A stretch of DNA of 64,000 nucleotides from an uncultured Erythrobacter sp. (GCA_947502305.1 CANMZA010000002.1:186001-250000), one strand, 5' to 3'; shown: positions 1-9,203, counted from the stretch's first letter. Numbers and translations: made by a program. Notes: a model not told the origin generated them from the letters alone.

Positions 1-571
1 AACCCGCCCCTTCCCAAGCGAACGCCAATTGCGCATCCAAAGTGCCCCGACCAAGGCCGAGCAGGGCGCCCATATTGTTTGAAATCCAATACCAAGCAAT
101 GCCGCCGAGCAAGACAAGTTTAAGGATCGATTTGCCCAATTCGATCACCCCTTGAATGCCAAAAATCCGCTTCAATCCCGACAAAGGATTGATGCGTTTG
201 CCCTTTGGTTGAAGGTTTTGCAGGACCCAGCGCCCCTCTCCCAGCAGCATTTGCGAGGCCACCGTGATGATCATCACCGCCAATCCAATCACAAGAATGG
301 GCGGCAACAGCGCATCGGCGGCCTCAGCAAAGCGAGTTCCAGGAGCAAATTCGCGCAAATCGCTGGCTTCAAAACGAAAATTGGCGCGCGCAACATTTTG
401 GATACCGCCAAACAGCCACGGGGACACCAACAGCAGCGTGAATGTGCCCGTCGCGGTGGCGACCGCCGTTGCGACCTCTTTGGAACGTAGAACATCACCC
501 TTTTGCGCCGCGTCACTCTTGCGTTTTGGGGTGGGATCAAACCTTTTTTCGCCGCCGCTTTCTTCGCTCAT
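1..571 (-). CDS. flhB: Flagellar export gate protein FlhB (C-terminal part outside window)
   Basis: This is the N-terminal 190 residues of FlhB, an inner-membrane component of the flagellar type III export gate that switches substrate class from hook to filament. The translation begins MSEESGGEKRFDPTPKR, the charged N-terminus typical of FlhB before the first membrane helix. Two hydrophobic segments follow at about residues 36-55 and 85-105, then the conserved stretch around NPLSGLKRIFG and a third helix. The self-cleaving NPTH site lies in the C-terminal domain beyond the left edge and cannot be checked. The ATG at 569-571 overlaps the fliR stop by 4 bp, which fits translational coupling at the end of the fli operon. 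The gene is cut by the window and is not visibly broken. Confidence 0.93.
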   Translation of the reverse strand, partial: MSEESGGEKRFDPTPKRKSDAAQKGDVLRSKEVATAVATATGTFTLLLVSPWLFGGIQNVARANFRFEASDLREFAPGTRFAEAADALLPPILVIGLAVMIITVASQMLLGEGRWVLQNLQPKGKRINPLSGLKRIFGIQGVIELGKSILKLVLLGGIAWYWISNNMGALLGLGRGTLDAQLAFAWEGAG

Positions 572-1365
572 CCCGCGCCTACCAATGGCTCAATCAGGGC
601 CGCAGATTGATCCAGAGCGTCAGCCAAAAGCGCGACGAATTGCTGAACAATGATCGGCATAACGATAATCAGCGCCGTGATCCCTGCCAGCACACCGGCG
701 GGCAGGCCAAGCGCGAACAGATTAAGCGCCGGCGCAGACCGCGAAATCGTGCCAGTGACGACTTGCACCATCAACAAAACGAGCACGACTGGCAAAGCGA
801 TCGCCGCCGCTGTGGCAAAGCCATAACCGGCAAATTGCACCACATTGCGAACTTGCAAATCGCCCACGGCAAAGGACCCAGCGGGCAGGATACGGTAACT
901 TTCCAGCAGCAATTCAAACCACAGCAAATGACCACCAATAGCGTAAAAAAGCAGCGTCATGATCAGGCTGAAATAAGTCCCCAGCGCACCGGATTGGGCG
1001 CCGCTGGATGGATCGATCGATGTCGCAATCGCCAGGCCCATTGTGCCCGCGATCTGCTCTGCAGCGATCAGCGGTACGGCAAAGGCGACTTGGAGGATAA
1101 AACCCAAAGCCGCGCCGATCACAACCTCTTGGATGACCGCCAATATTGCGGCGAAACTCATCATGTCAGGCAGTGGCGGCAACGGCACCCATGTTGCAAC
1201 AAACACCGCAAACACCAAACCCAACAAAGCGCGCAATTGCGGCGGCACCGCCATCCCGCCAATCATCGGAGCAGCCAGCAAAGCCGCACCGCAGCGGATC
1301 GAAAGGAAGAGCACTTGCCACAATTGCTCCTCCAACCCGCCAAAGCCAAGATCGAGAATGTTCAC
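568..1365 (-). CDS. fliR: Flagellar export gate protein FliR
   Basis: FliR forms the export gate core in the inner membrane with FliP and FliQ. The 265-residue product has the usual family length and six or so hydrophobic helices. It contains family-typical stretches such as RCGAALLAAPMIGG near residue 24 and the AEQIAGTMGLAIA region near residue 100. It sits in the order fliO-P-Q-R-flhB that is common across bacteria, five bases after fliQ and overlapping flhB by 4 bp. Identification is by sequence character plus this syntenic position. Confidence 0.95.
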   Translation of the reverse strand: MNILDLGFGGLEEQLWQVLFLSIRCGAALLAAPMIGGMAVPPQLRALLGLVFAVFVATWVPLPPLPDMMSFAAILAVIQEVVIGAALGFILQVAFAVPLIAAEQIAGTMGLAIATSIDPSSGAQSGALGTYFSLIMTLLFYAIGGHLLWFELLLESYRILPAGSFAVGDLQVRNVVQFAGYGFATAAAIALPVVLVLLMVQVVTGTISRSAPALNLFALGLPAGVLAGITALIIVMPIIVQQFVALLADALDQSAALIEPLVGAG

Positions 1366-1370
1366 GCGCG

Positions 1371-1643
1371 CTAGATCGCAATCGTGGCGATTTGCGCGAA
1401 AATTTCGCGGAGAAAATCACCGAGCAGCGCCATCATTGTGCCGCCCAAAATCACAAATACCAACGCCGTAATCGCCAATTTTGGCACAAAGGTCAGCGTC
1501 TGTTCGTTAACCGACGTCGCCGCCTGAATAATCCCCACAAGCAAGCCCACTGTCAGTGCAGCCAGCAATACCGGGCCAACGATCAGAGCCGTGACCCATA
1601 AGGTTTGGTCAGCAAGCGCGAGGAGTTGGGCATCTTCTTGCAT
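1371..1643 (-). CDS. fliQ: Flagellar export gate protein FliQ
   Basis: This 90-residue protein with two long hydrophobic hairpin helices (about residues 13-40 and 53-78) matches FliQ in size and pattern, including the family-typical VGLLVGIIQAATSVNEQTL region. FliQ assembles with FliP and FliR into the secretion pore. It follows fliP by 11 bases and precedes fliR by 5 bases in the same operon. Confidence 0.95.
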   Translation of the reverse strand: MQEDAQLLALADQTLWVTALIVGPVLLAALTVGLLVGIIQAATSVNEQTLTFVPKLAITALVFVILGGTMMALLGDFLREIFAQIATIAI

Positions 1644-1654
1644 CGCTCAGCCCC

Positions 1655-2485
1655 TCACGCAAAACTCATCGCGAGGCTGCCCATCAGCAGCGCCCAGCCA
1701 TCAACAAGCACAAACAAAAGCAGCTTAAACGGCAGCGAGATAATCGTCGGTGAGAGCATCATCATGCCCAGGCTCATGAGAACACTGGCGACCACCAGAT
1801 CGATCACAAGGAATGGTAAGAACAGCATGAAACCAATTTGAAACGCGGTTTCCAGCTCGCTGGTGACAAAAGCGGGCAGCATGATTGAGAACGGAATATC
1901 CGCGGGGTCATCAAACTGGCCGCTGCCCTCTCCGGCCCCGGCAATATCGGCGAACATGATAAGGTTTGCCTCTCGCGTTTGAGCCAGCATGAAGGAATGA
2001 AACGCCGCCCCGGCGCTTTCAATTGCGGCGTCGGCGGTGAGCGTTCCTGCTGAGTAGGGCTCAATCGCGACGGCATTTACGGTGTCCAATGTCGGCGCCA
2101 TCACAAACAGCGATAGGAACAGCGACAGCCCAACCAGCACCTGAGTAGGCGGAGAGCCTTGCAGGCCGAGCGCTTGGCGTAGGATCGACAGAACGATCAA
2201 AATGCGCAGGAAACTGGTCATCATCAAGACGATCGCAGGCAGGATCGTCAGCAGGCTCATCACCAGCAGCAGCTGGATTGAGAAGCTCAAAGGTGCGTCT
2301 TCGCCGCCGGCACCTTCACTGCCTAGCGCGCGTTCAATCGCGCTGCCAATGCCTCCGGGTTCAGCGCCCGAAGCAAGCGAGGGGGCGGCCGCAAGTGCCG
2401 GTCCCGGAAGCGCGAAAATGGTCAGCGCAATTATGGTTAACGCGGCAAATGCCAAAGCGGCTGCGGGGAAAGGGGACCGTGTCAT
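1655..2485 (-). CDS. fliP: Flagellar export gate protein FliP
   Basis: FliP is the pentameric core of the export gate. The 276-residue product begins with a cleavable signal-like hydrophobic N-terminus (about residues 8-32), which is typical of FliP. It carries the signature MMTSFLRILIVLSILRQALG near residue 85 and three further C-terminal membrane segments. The ATG overlaps the fliO stop in a TAATG arrangement. Length and motifs are normal for the family. Confidence 0.96.
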   Translation of the reverse strand: MTRSPFPAAALAFAALTIIALTIFALPGPALAAAPSLASGAEPGGIGSAIERALGSEGAGGEDAPLSFSIQLLLVMSLLTILPAIVLMMTSFLRILIVLSILRQALGLQGSPPTQVLVGLSLFLSLFVMAPTLDTVNAVAIEPYSAGTLTADAAIESAGAAFHSFMLAQTREANLIMFADIAGAGEGSGQFDDPADIPFSIMLPAFVTSELETAFQIGFMLFLPFLVIDLVVASVLMSLGMMMLSPTIISLPFKLLLFVLVDGWALLMGSLAMSFA

Positions 2486-2820
2486 TATACGGCGCTTCCG
2501 CTGGTGCCGGGCGCGGGGTTCTGCTCGATTGTCGGCGCAATGTTCGGCGTGGTGAGTGCATCGCGCCCCGGCGCTTCTCCCAATCGCACCAGCCCGCTGC
2601 GTGAGCAGCCCAGCAATATTTCTTGATCATGAAACCGCACCACCGCCAGTTTCAGGCCCGGCGCGAGCAGGATGGTTTCGATCAATTCGGCCGCTTTGCC
2701 GCCGCCTTGCGCGCCAACGATCCGCGTCTGCAAATACCGCGTCAGCCGCAAGCTGCCCCAAATCAGCAGCGCCAAGAGCGGCAATAGCAAAGCCAGACGC
2801 AGGAAATATTCCGCTATCAT
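2485..2820 (-). CDS. fliO: Flagellar biosynthesis protein FliO-like
   Basis: This short 111-residue protein has one N-terminal membrane helix (about residues 6-25) followed by a basic segment and a small cytosolic domain containing TILLAPGLKLAVVRFHDQEILLG, which I recognise as FliO-like (shown here only as a landmark). FliO stabilises FliP during gate assembly. The family is weakly conserved, so the call depends partly on its place between fliN and fliP. The start overlaps the fliN stop by 4 bp. Confidence 0.82.
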   Translation of the reverse strand: MIAEYFLRLALLLPLLALLIWGSLRLTRYLQTRIVGAQGGGKAAELIETILLAPGLKLAVVRFHDQEILLGCSRSGLVRLGEAPGRDALTTPNIAPTIEQNPAPGTSGSAV

Positions 2821-3167
2821 GACGCCGCGCCTCCATCAGAGGGGGAAGCAGCGGCCGCTTCAGGAGCGTCAGAGGATTGGGCGACAGATTGGGCAACAGG
2901 CGAGGTGGAAACCGCACCATCCTCATCGACCAAATCGACAATTCGCAAAGCAAAACGCCCATCTTGCGCGACAACTTCGCCGCGCGCCACAACGCGGCCA
3001 TTGGCGGTCACATCGAGCAATTCATCGGTCAAACGGTTAAGCGGCACGACGCTGCCTTCGTTTAAGGCCAGCACATCTTTGAGCGGCATGTCAGTGCGGC
3101 CCAGTTCGACCGACAGCCGAACTTTCACATCGCCAAAACGATGCGATGCAGGATTAAACGCGTTCAT
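2817..3167 (-). CDS. fliN: Flagellar motor switch protein FliN
   Basis: FliN is part of the C-ring that reverses motor rotation and helps export. The 116-residue product carries one SpoA domain at about residues 10-82, with the typical pattern VELGRTDMPLKDVLAL and a GRVVARGEVV strand. The C-terminal 30 residues are an Ala/Ser-rich tail that is not part of the usual domain and looks disordered. It overlaps fliM by 4 bp upstream and fliO by 4 bp downstream. Confidence 0.93.
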   Translation of the reverse strand: MNAFNPASHRFGDVKVRLSVELGRTDMPLKDVLALNEGSVVPLNRLTDELLDVTANGRVVARGEVVAQDGRFALRIVDLVDEDGAVSTSPVAQSVAQSSDAPEAAAASPSDGGAAS

Positions 3168-4168
3168 GGTGCGACCCCATTGGTTTGGCGAAATTGCGGC
3201 GGATGCTTGCGTCCCGCCTGATCCGGCAACCGCGTCACGCGCAGCGCCATTCTATTTTCAAGTGTGCCAAGCGTCCCGTGCGCAAAGGTTTTCTCCCCCA
3301 CGCGCAGCGGCAATTCACGCGGTATCACGAGCGGAATTTCATCGCCCGCCGCCAGCGTCTCCAGCCGACCTAGCGGCATGTCGATCTCTCCCAAAACTGC
3401 CTCCAGCGGAAGCGGCATCGCGGCGAATGCACCGCTTGTTCCGTCGCTCGGCGCTTGGCTTTCTGGGGATTTTAATTTGCTCGTGCTGCCAGGCAGCAGC
3501 GTCGCCAGACGGTCATTTTCCACCGCCAAGGCCGCGCTCCACTGCGCCTTGTCACCCATCGCCATAGTGACGCGAAAAAAGGCGACTTGCGCCGCCGCGC
3601 TAAAGGGTTTGAGCCGCGTTACACTCTCGCTGCGGACCAGCACATCGCCGCCTGAATATTGCGCGCTGCCATTGCTCATGGCGATGATCTGCGCGAAAAT
3701 TGCGGCCACTTTTTCAACCAGCATCCCGGCAGAACGCGGCAATTGTTCGCACGCATCCTCAGACACCGCGCCGTCGCCGCCAAAAGAACAATCCGTCAGC
3801 GCAATCGCAGTGGGATAATCAATCGAGAAGAGCATCGTCTGATCCCCCTCACCGCAGCGCAGCAGGCTGTTCACTGCGACCTTGCCGATCCGTTCAAAAA
3901 CGTCATTGCCAGGGAGCATTTCCGGTTCAGAAATCGTGACTTTGAATTTGCCGCCTGAAAACAGCTGCGCCAATTCCTGTGCCAGTTCCGTGCCCAAATC
4001 CCGGCACCATGCGGAAATATTTTCCGCTCGCTCCTCTGGCCGAGGGCCGCGCCATGTTAATTCCGCGCAATGCTGCGCCAAGGGGCGGGCATTGGCGAAT
4101 GACCCGGCCCGATCCGGATCAGGATTTGCCAGATCCGCATTGGGCGCAAAAGACGGGTCCATATTCAT
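3164..4168 (-). CDS. fliM: Flagellar motor switch protein FliM (divergent N-terminus)
   Basis: FliM links FliG to FliN in the C-ring and normally binds phosphorylated CheY. The 334-residue product has a C-terminal SpoA domain at about residues 260-320 (GEIDMPLGRLETLAAGDEI) and a middle domain with CSFGGDG near residue 130. The first 35 residues are rich in Asp, Pro and Ala and show no match to the usual LSQ-EIDALL CheY-binding segment. The gene overlaps fliL and fliN by 4 bp on each side. The identification is secure from domain and context, but the divergence suggests altered or CheY-independent switching. Confidence 0.9.
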   Translation of the reverse strand: MNMDPSFAPNADLANPDPDRAGSFANARPLAQHCAELTWRGPRPEERAENISAWCRDLGTELAQELAQLFSGGKFKVTISEPEMLPGNDVFERIGKVAVNSLLRCGEGDQTMLFSIDYPTAIALTDCSFGGDGAVSEDACEQLPRSAGMLVEKVAAIFAQIIAMSNGSAQYSGGDVLVRSESVTRLKPFSAAAQVAFFRVTMAMGDKAQWSAALAVENDRLATLLPGSTSKLKSPESQAPSDGTSGAFAAMPLPLEAVLGEIDMPLGRLETLAAGDEIPLVIPRELPLRVGEKTFAHGTLGTLENRMALRVTRLPDQAGRKHPPQFRQTNGVAP

Positions 4169-4740
4169 TGGACCAACAGCCCTTTGAAATGCACCGCTTC
4201 GATCCCGCCAAAGCCTTCATTCTCCTCCAGCACGCCATTGATCGCATCGGTTAAACGCTTGGACAGCGCATCTTTGCCTTCGACTTCATACAGGTCGACC
4301 TCCGGCGTCGCGGCCAGCTGCACCAAAATCGCGGATCGGATCGCCAGTTCATGGTTTTTAACCCAGCCCAGCACACGGCCATCACGCTGCGTTGAAACAG
4401 CCAGATCGACTTGAATCAAAGCGGGCGAGTCTGCCAAATTCGATGTGAAAGTGTCCTCAAAACTGTAATAGGCCGTGCGATATTCGCTGCCACCATCGCC
4501 GTGAACGACGGGTGCGTCATCCTTGCTGTCAGAGGCGAGAGCATAGGGATCGCTTTCGCCCTTTCTCACAAATTCTGGGATGTCTGGGCCGGTATCGGCG
4601 CTTTCGCCAATAAAGCCCGCCGCAAACGCGCCATAGGCGCCGCCCGCACCCACGCCGAGCAGCAGCACCGCGCCCAGCGCCATCTTCATCATGCCCCCTT
4701 TGGGCTTATCCGAAGAGGCCGTATCATCAGCCTTTGCCAT
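4165..4740 (-). CDS. fliL: Flagellar basal body-associated protein FliL
   Basis: FliL is a single-pass inner-membrane protein that surrounds the stator and supports torque. The 191-residue product has a cytosolic Lys/Asp-rich start, one membrane helix at about residues 17-38 and a periplasmic stomatin-like domain. That domain has the family-typical pieces FTSNLADSPALIQVDLAVS and a C-terminal GIEAVHFKGLLVQ. It lies between fliK and fliM and overlaps the latter by 4 bp. Confidence 0.9.
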   Translation of the reverse strand: MAKADDTASSDKPKGGMMKMALGAVLLLGVGAGGAYGAFAAGFIGESADTGPDIPEFVRKGESDPYALASDSKDDAPVVHGDGGSEYRTAYYSFEDTFTSNLADSPALIQVDLAVSTQRDGRVLGWVKNHELAIRSAILVQLAATPEVDLYEVEGKDALSKRLTDAINGVLEENEGFGGIEAVHFKGLLVQ

Positions 4741-4783
4741 GCTCTTTCAGCTCCTATTTGCGGCCCATTTTTGGCCCATATCG

Positions 4784-6586
4784 TCAGGCAAAAAGACCGG
4801 TGCCTGCGGGATTTTCTAAGCCGTCAACCGCCGGGCCGGACCCGTCAGGCGACCTGCCATCTGTTTCGTTGCCCTCGCTTTGCCCCGAATATGGTTGCGA
4901 CGATGCTTGCCCCGACCCTGGGGAAGACCCGTAGCGTCCTTCTGCAAAGCCGCCTGAACCGCCAAATTGCCCGTGAGAGGGGGAGTTTGAATTGCTGTTT
5001 GAAGAACCGTCCTGACCGCCTCTTTGCCCGCTGCTATGATCGCCGCTACGTATGGCCGCGCCTTCGCTGGCTGCGGCGACCATACGCTCGCTCAGGGCCG
5101 CTTGGATCGCAGGGACAAATCCGGGATCGCGGCTGGCGAGCGTTGCACGAAGGTCGCCGCCTGATGCCTCAAGACGCACATTGATTGCGCCAAATTCGGC
5201 GTGACGCAGGGTCAATTCTGGCCTGACGCTGCGCGCTGTCTCGCGCGCTTCGGTGATCTGATTGACGATTGTCTCGATGGGTTGACCGGCACGCGTTTCG
5301 CTGCGCGGTTCTAAGGCATTCGCGGTCGGAACCAGACTGGAAGCCCCAGACGGCGCGGTAAGTTGCCCAGCGGGTGTTTGCGCAGATTGCGGCGACGCGC
5401 TTGAGGCCGCAGAGGGCGTTTGCAGCGCCGCCGATGTATCAGTCGCGACAGCCACAGAACGCTTCGTTTCGGTCGCATCACCGCCTCGCCGAGGCTTCTG
5501 CGCCCGCTCTGCCACCCCTTGATCAGGCAAGCGCGCAGAGGACGGCGAAGCATCCTTTGCAAGGTCCGGTTTTGCGAAGTTCTCCGTCTTGTTCGGCTGC
5601 GCCAATTTGGATTTGCCAGCTCCGTCAATTTGCACCGACAAAGCCGAGAGCGCCGATGCCCTCGCAGCATCCGGTGCGATCGCAGAAATGCGCGCTGCCG
5701 CCCGTTCATTTGGAATAAGACGGTCTAGCTGCTCTGCCTCTGGATTTTGCACTCTGCCAATTTGCGAGCTCGGCGGGGCAGTTGGTCTGGCATCTGGAGA
5801 GCTATTTACAACAACGCTTGGTTGGACTTTTTCGCGCGGCTCTGGCCTGTCCCCACCTTTAACCGGAACGCTCGCTGTGCCTTCGCCGGGTAGCGGATTA
5901 GAGACAGAGACCGGGCCGGTTGTTGGCGTGTCTTCGACTGTCTTAGGGAGGGTCCGCGACACCTCTGGGAAATCGGGCGTCTCAGATGGCTTGTCGCTCG
6001 TGGTAGTTGCAGGTGCGACGCTAGGCTTGGGCAAATGGGTAATATCGCGGTCGATCACCACATGACTTGGCGCAGAGGCAGGCGCGGTGGTTGGCATAAC
6101 CGAAAGCGCATTTGGCGGCTTCTGCGGGTTCACTGCATCTTCTGCTGCAACGCGAGGGCCGCGTTCAGCAGCCGTCACAAAATCCGGATCCGCCAATATC
6201 GGCGTTTCAGGCGCAATGTCCGGCAACAGATTTCCGATTGGCGGCGGGTTCTTGCCGGGCGCTCCATCACGCACGGCAAGATCAGCAGGCGACAAAAACG
6301 GCAGTGCGTTCGGGCCAAGGTTGATGATATCCTCTGACGCAAGATCCTCAGCGCCGCCCGATTCATTCATGGCCTGTGTGTCTCGGCCAATTGCATTGGG
6401 CAGCGAAGCCTGAGGCGAGGCGGGAGATGGGGTCGAGGGCCGGTCTGACAGCGCGCCCGAGAGCGCGCCTGAGAACGCAGATGTCCCAGCGAGCAGGTTT
6501 GGCGCGATTGCCGATGTTGCAGGGGCGACCTGATTGCCCTTTGGCCCAGGAGCAATCGCGGCGGTTTCGAGCGGGGTTGAGATCAA
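4784..6586 (-). CDS. fliK: Flagellar hook-length control protein FliK-like
   Basis: FliK is exported as a molecular ruler that measures the hook and flips FlhB specificity. The 600-residue product is long, low in complexity and rich in Pro, Ala, Ser and Thr. A compact segment at about residues 470-540 carries ELTLRHAEFGAINVRLEASG, which matches the FliK C-terminal core, and a Gly/Ser/Gln-rich tail follows. I chose the TTG at 6584-6586 because a GAGAGGA ribosome-binding site lies eight bases upstream and it begins 28 bases after fliJ; an in-frame upstream extension would run into fliJ. The N-terminal half is too variable to align by eye, so the call leans on position and the C-terminal core. 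Confidence 0.82.
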   Translation of the reverse strand: MISTPLETAAIAPGPKGNQVAPATSAIAPNLLAGTSAFSGALSGALSDRPSTPSPASPQASLPNAIGRDTQAMNESGGAEDLASEDIINLGPNALPFLSPADLAVRDGAPGKNPPPIGNLLPDIAPETPILADPDFVTAAERGPRVAAEDAVNPQKPPNALSVMPTTAPASAPSHVVIDRDITHLPKPSVAPATTTSDKPSETPDFPEVSRTLPKTVEDTPTTGPVSVSNPLPGEGTASVPVKGGDRPEPREKVQPSVVVNSSPDARPTAPPSSQIGRVQNPEAEQLDRLIPNERAAARISAIAPDAARASALSALSVQIDGAGKSKLAQPNKTENFAKPDLAKDASPSSARLPDQGVAERAQKPRRGGDATETKRSVAVATDTSAALQTPSAASSASPQSAQTPAGQLTAPSGASSLVPTANALEPRSETRAGQPIETIVNQITEARETARSVRPELTLRHAEFGAINVRLEASGGDLRATLASRDPGFVPAIQAALSERMVAAASEGAAIRSGDHSSGQRGGQDGSSNSNSNSPSHGQFGGSGGFAEGRYGSSPGSGQASSQPYSGQSEGNETDGRSPDGSGPAVDGLENPAGTGLFA

Positions 6587-6614
6587 GGGAACGGTCCTCT
6601 CAAAAGAGTGCCGG

Positions 6615-7151
6615 TCACAATTCGCCGACGTCTCTGGGTTGCGTTTGCGGATTGCTCTGCAACTTGCGTGCCATTCCTCCCGCCCCGGTTGCGCCGCCTT
6701 TGGAAGAGGAAGGAGAGGAGGCGGCAGAAGCCTGCTCGCGCGTTTCTCGGATCGCCCTTGCCTCACGCTGGGCGGCGGCCATGCGTTCTTCTAACCGGGA
6801 TTTGCGCGTGTCGGCTGCGGCCAGTGTTTGGAGCTGCCAATCGGCCTGATCGCTGGCGTCTTTAAGAGCTTGATCTGCTTGCCCCGCGACCTCAGCCAAG
6901 CGGCCGACAAAGCTGGTATTGCCGCGCAAGGATGCACCATCTGAACCAGCAGCAGTTCCGCCTATTCGCTTAGCATATTCGTGCAGCAGATCATGGCTGC
7001 GATCTGCCAAAGCGTTGCTGCGCGCCTCTTCGCTGACAGCATCGGCAAGGGCGGCCATCGCCTCTCTTCGCGCAATCTGAGCCAGCGTCAATTGCCGCCG
7101 GGCTAGATTCATGCGGCGCTGGGCTTTCGCCTCATTCACCGCCTGCACCAA
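6615..7151 (-). CDS. fliJ: Flagellar export chaperone FliJ-like
   Basis: FliJ is a coiled-coil stalk that couples the FliI ATPase to the export gate. The product of up to 178 residues is rich in Ala, Arg, Glu and Gln with long heptad-like runs, as expected for FliJ, and ends in a low-complexity Ser/Gly tail. It sits between fliI and fliK. The start is uncertain: the most upstream ATG (7151) overlaps fliI by 20 bp, while an internal GTG and the ATG at 7112 (MNLARRQLTL) are also possible. Sequence conservation in this family is low. Confidence 0.75.
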   Translation of the reverse strand: MVQAVNEAKAQRRMNLARRQLTLAQIARREAMAALADAVSEEARSNALADRSHDLLHEYAKRIGGTAAGSDGASLRGNTSFVGRLAEVAGQADQALKDASDQADWQLQTLAAADTRKSRLEERMAAAQREARAIRETREQASAASSPSSSKGGATGAGGMARKLQSNPQTQPRDVGEL

Positions 7152-8499
7152 TCCCGGAATTTGCGTCGGAACTCGCCCCAGCAGTCACCGCGCTCAATCC
7201 TGCCAAACTGTTATCCAAACCCACAGCCTCGCCGCGCGCTTGTTGCAAGAATGCATCAATCGCCGCGCTATGTGTCAGCGCCCGGTCCAATACTGGGTCC
7301 GATCCCGCCCGGTATGCGCCCATCAACACCAAATCGCGATTGTCTTCGCGCGCAGAAATTAAGGCCCGCAAATCACGCGCCGCTTGTGCGACTGGAGGCT
7401 GCGCCAAATCATCCATAACCCGGCTTAAAGATGCCGGGACATCAATCGCGGGATAATGCCCTCGCTGTGCCAGATCGCGTGAGAGGACAACATGACCATC
7501 CAAAATCGCGCGCGCCGTATCGACGACGGGGTCGGACGTGTCATCGCCATCTGCCAGGACGGTATAAAGACCTGTTATTGCCCCGCCAGATGCGGCAGAA
7601 TTGCCCGCACGCTCCACCAATTTTGTCACCGCTGCTAAGGCCGATGGCGGATAGCCGCGCGCCGCACCAGGCTCGCCCAGAACCAGCGCCAATTCGCGCG
7701 CCGCATGCGCCACACGGGTCAGGCTGTCGAGCACCAGCAGGACACGTTTACCTTCACTGCGGAAATGTTCGGCAATTGCGGTGGCATATTGCGCCGCGCG
7801 CAGCCGCAGATTGGGCGCGTGATCGGCGGGCACCGCAACCACCACCATCCGCCCGCGCTGCACCCCTGTCATATGCCGGGCGACAAAATCGGACACTTCG
7901 CGCGCGCGCTCACCAATCAAAGCAACCACTGTGATATCTGCAACAGCATGGCCCGCAACCGTGTCTATCAACACCGATTTGCCTACCCCGGATCCGGCGA
8001 TCACGCCCATCCTTTGGCCAACGCCCATCATCGCCAGCGCGTTAATCGCGCGCACGCCGCAATCAAAACGCTCCCGCACAGGGCTCCGTTCGAGCGCCCC
8101 TTCGCGTTTCCCGGACAACGGCCATTTTTCAGACAGATCGAGCGGCGGGCCGCCATCGATCGGGTTGCCAAGCCCATCAACCGCACGCCCCAGCAAAGCA
8201 TTGCCGATGCGCACTTTCCCCGGAGATCCAATCGCGCGAACACGGGCGCTGGGGTGCAACAATTGTGTGTCGCCCAACAACATCATCAGGGAATAGCCGC
8301 CGCGAAAACCGATAACTTCGGCCAAGGCTTCCTCACCGGTCTCGCTTTCAATCGCGCCCAAGGAACCGATCGGCAAGGCCAATCCGGCGACTTCGATGAG
8401 TCCGCCGTCACACGCGGCGACTGTGCCCGATAAGACCGGGCCGGACGCGACCTGAGCGGAGCGGAACCGCGCCAATTCGAGCTGCATTTCGGCAAGCAT
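7132..8499 (-). CDS. fliI: Flagellum-specific ATPase FliI
   Basis: FliI is the hexameric ATPase of the flagellar export apparatus. The product of 455 residues shows the Walker A sequence GSGVGKS near residue 170, the catalytic-region LIGERAREV and the Walker B strand VLLVLDSLTRVAHAARE. All are standard for the FliI/YscN family of F1-like ATPases. I chose the ATG at 8499, eight bases after the fliH stop; a longer in-frame version starting at 8544 would overlap fliH and adds residues unlike the family. Confidence 0.95.
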   Translation of the reverse strand: MLAEMQLELARFRSAQVASGPVLSGTVAACDGGLIEVAGLALPIGSLGAIESETGEEALAEVIGFRGGYSLMMLLGDTQLLHPSARVRAIGSPGKVRIGNALLGRAVDGLGNPIDGGPPLDLSEKWPLSGKREGALERSPVRERFDCGVRAINALAMMGVGQRMGVIAGSGVGKSVLIDTVAGHAVADITVVALIGERAREVSDFVARHMTGVQRGRMVVVAVPADHAPNLRLRAAQYATAIAEHFRSEGKRVLLVLDSLTRVAHAARELALVLGEPGAARGYPPSALAAVTKLVERAGNSAASGGAITGLYTVLADGDDTSDPVVDTARAILDGHVVLSRDLAQRGHYPAIDVPASLSRVMDDLAQPPVAQAARDLRALISAREDNRDLVLMGAYRAGSDPVLDRALTHSAAIDAFLQQARGEAVGLDNSLAGLSAVTAGASSDANSGIGAGGE

Positions 8500-8507
8500 G
8501 ATGCGCG

Positions 8508-9203
8508 TCAGCCTCGGATCGCAACCGCGATTGCGCGGTGCCAATCTTTTGGACCGTCGCTGATGGAGCCATTGGGCCCTTCAAAATGCAGACCGCCGCG
8601 CGCGACACTGTCATCGCCCACGATGCGCCATTGATCGTGCATCGCCGGGTCAAGCCGATCAATATCGTCTGGGTGTAAATGCAAGGCGCAATCCTGCACC
8701 GCCGTGCCAAGCCGCTTCGCCGCCGCATCGCAGCGGGCGCGCAACTTTTCTGGTTCTGGCACAAAATCGCTGAGCGCCTGACCGCACAAGGCGATGACAG
8801 TATCAGCAAGCTCGCTGGCGAGGCTATCCATCGCCGCTTGGTCGAAATTGCGAAAGGTTAGGCGCAATGCGCGAATGCGATCCTGCTCGGCATCACGGAT
8901 CGCTTGCATTTCGGAGCGGCCAGCGGCTTCGCCTTTGGCAAAGGCAGCAGCGATAGGATCGAGAGCGTCAGCCGTAGAAGGAGCGGAGCTTGGCGCGGGC
9001 ATTGCCGGCGGCGGGGCCGCCTGTTCCTGATGCTCTGCTTGCGCTCTTGTCTGGGCGGATCGCGCCACCGGCAGGCCTTCTGTAAACTCGCCCTGCTCAA
9101 GCAAAGCCTCAATCCATGCAGGAGCGGCCTGACCGCCAACTTCATGCTCCCGGCTCGGGCCATCCTTCTGAAGCGCCGCCACCCAATCAGACGAATTCGG
9201 CAT
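8508..9203 (-). CDS. fliH: Flagellar export regulator FliH-like
   Basis: FliH is the peripheral stalk that holds and regulates FliI. The 231-residue product has a Pro/Ala-rich N-terminal half and a C-terminal part at about residues 110-225 with the alternating pattern seen in FliH/V-ATPase E-type stalks, including SELADTVIALCGQALSDF. I chose the ATG at 9203 because it starts MPNSSDWVAALQ, overlaps the last codons of fliG and has GGGGCGAC just upstream. FliH sequences are weakly conserved, so context between fliG and fliI carries much of the weight. Confidence 0.82.
   Translation of the reverse strand: MPNSSDWVAALQKDGPSREHEVGGQAAPAWIEALLEQGEFTEGLPVARSAQTRAQAEHQEQAAPPPAMPAPSSAPSTADALDPIAAAFAKGEAAGRSEMQAIRDAEQDRIRALRLTFRNFDQAAMDSLASELADTVIALCGQALSDFVPEPEKLRARCDAAAKRLGTAVQDCALHLHPDDIDRLDPAMHDQWRIVGDDSVARGGLHFEGPNGSISDGPKDWHRAIAVAIRG

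Noticed and set aside
6587..6766. N-terminal extension of FliK up to 6766
   Set aside because: It would overlap fliJ in another frame, has unusual composition, and the TTG at 6586 has a much better ribosome-binding site.
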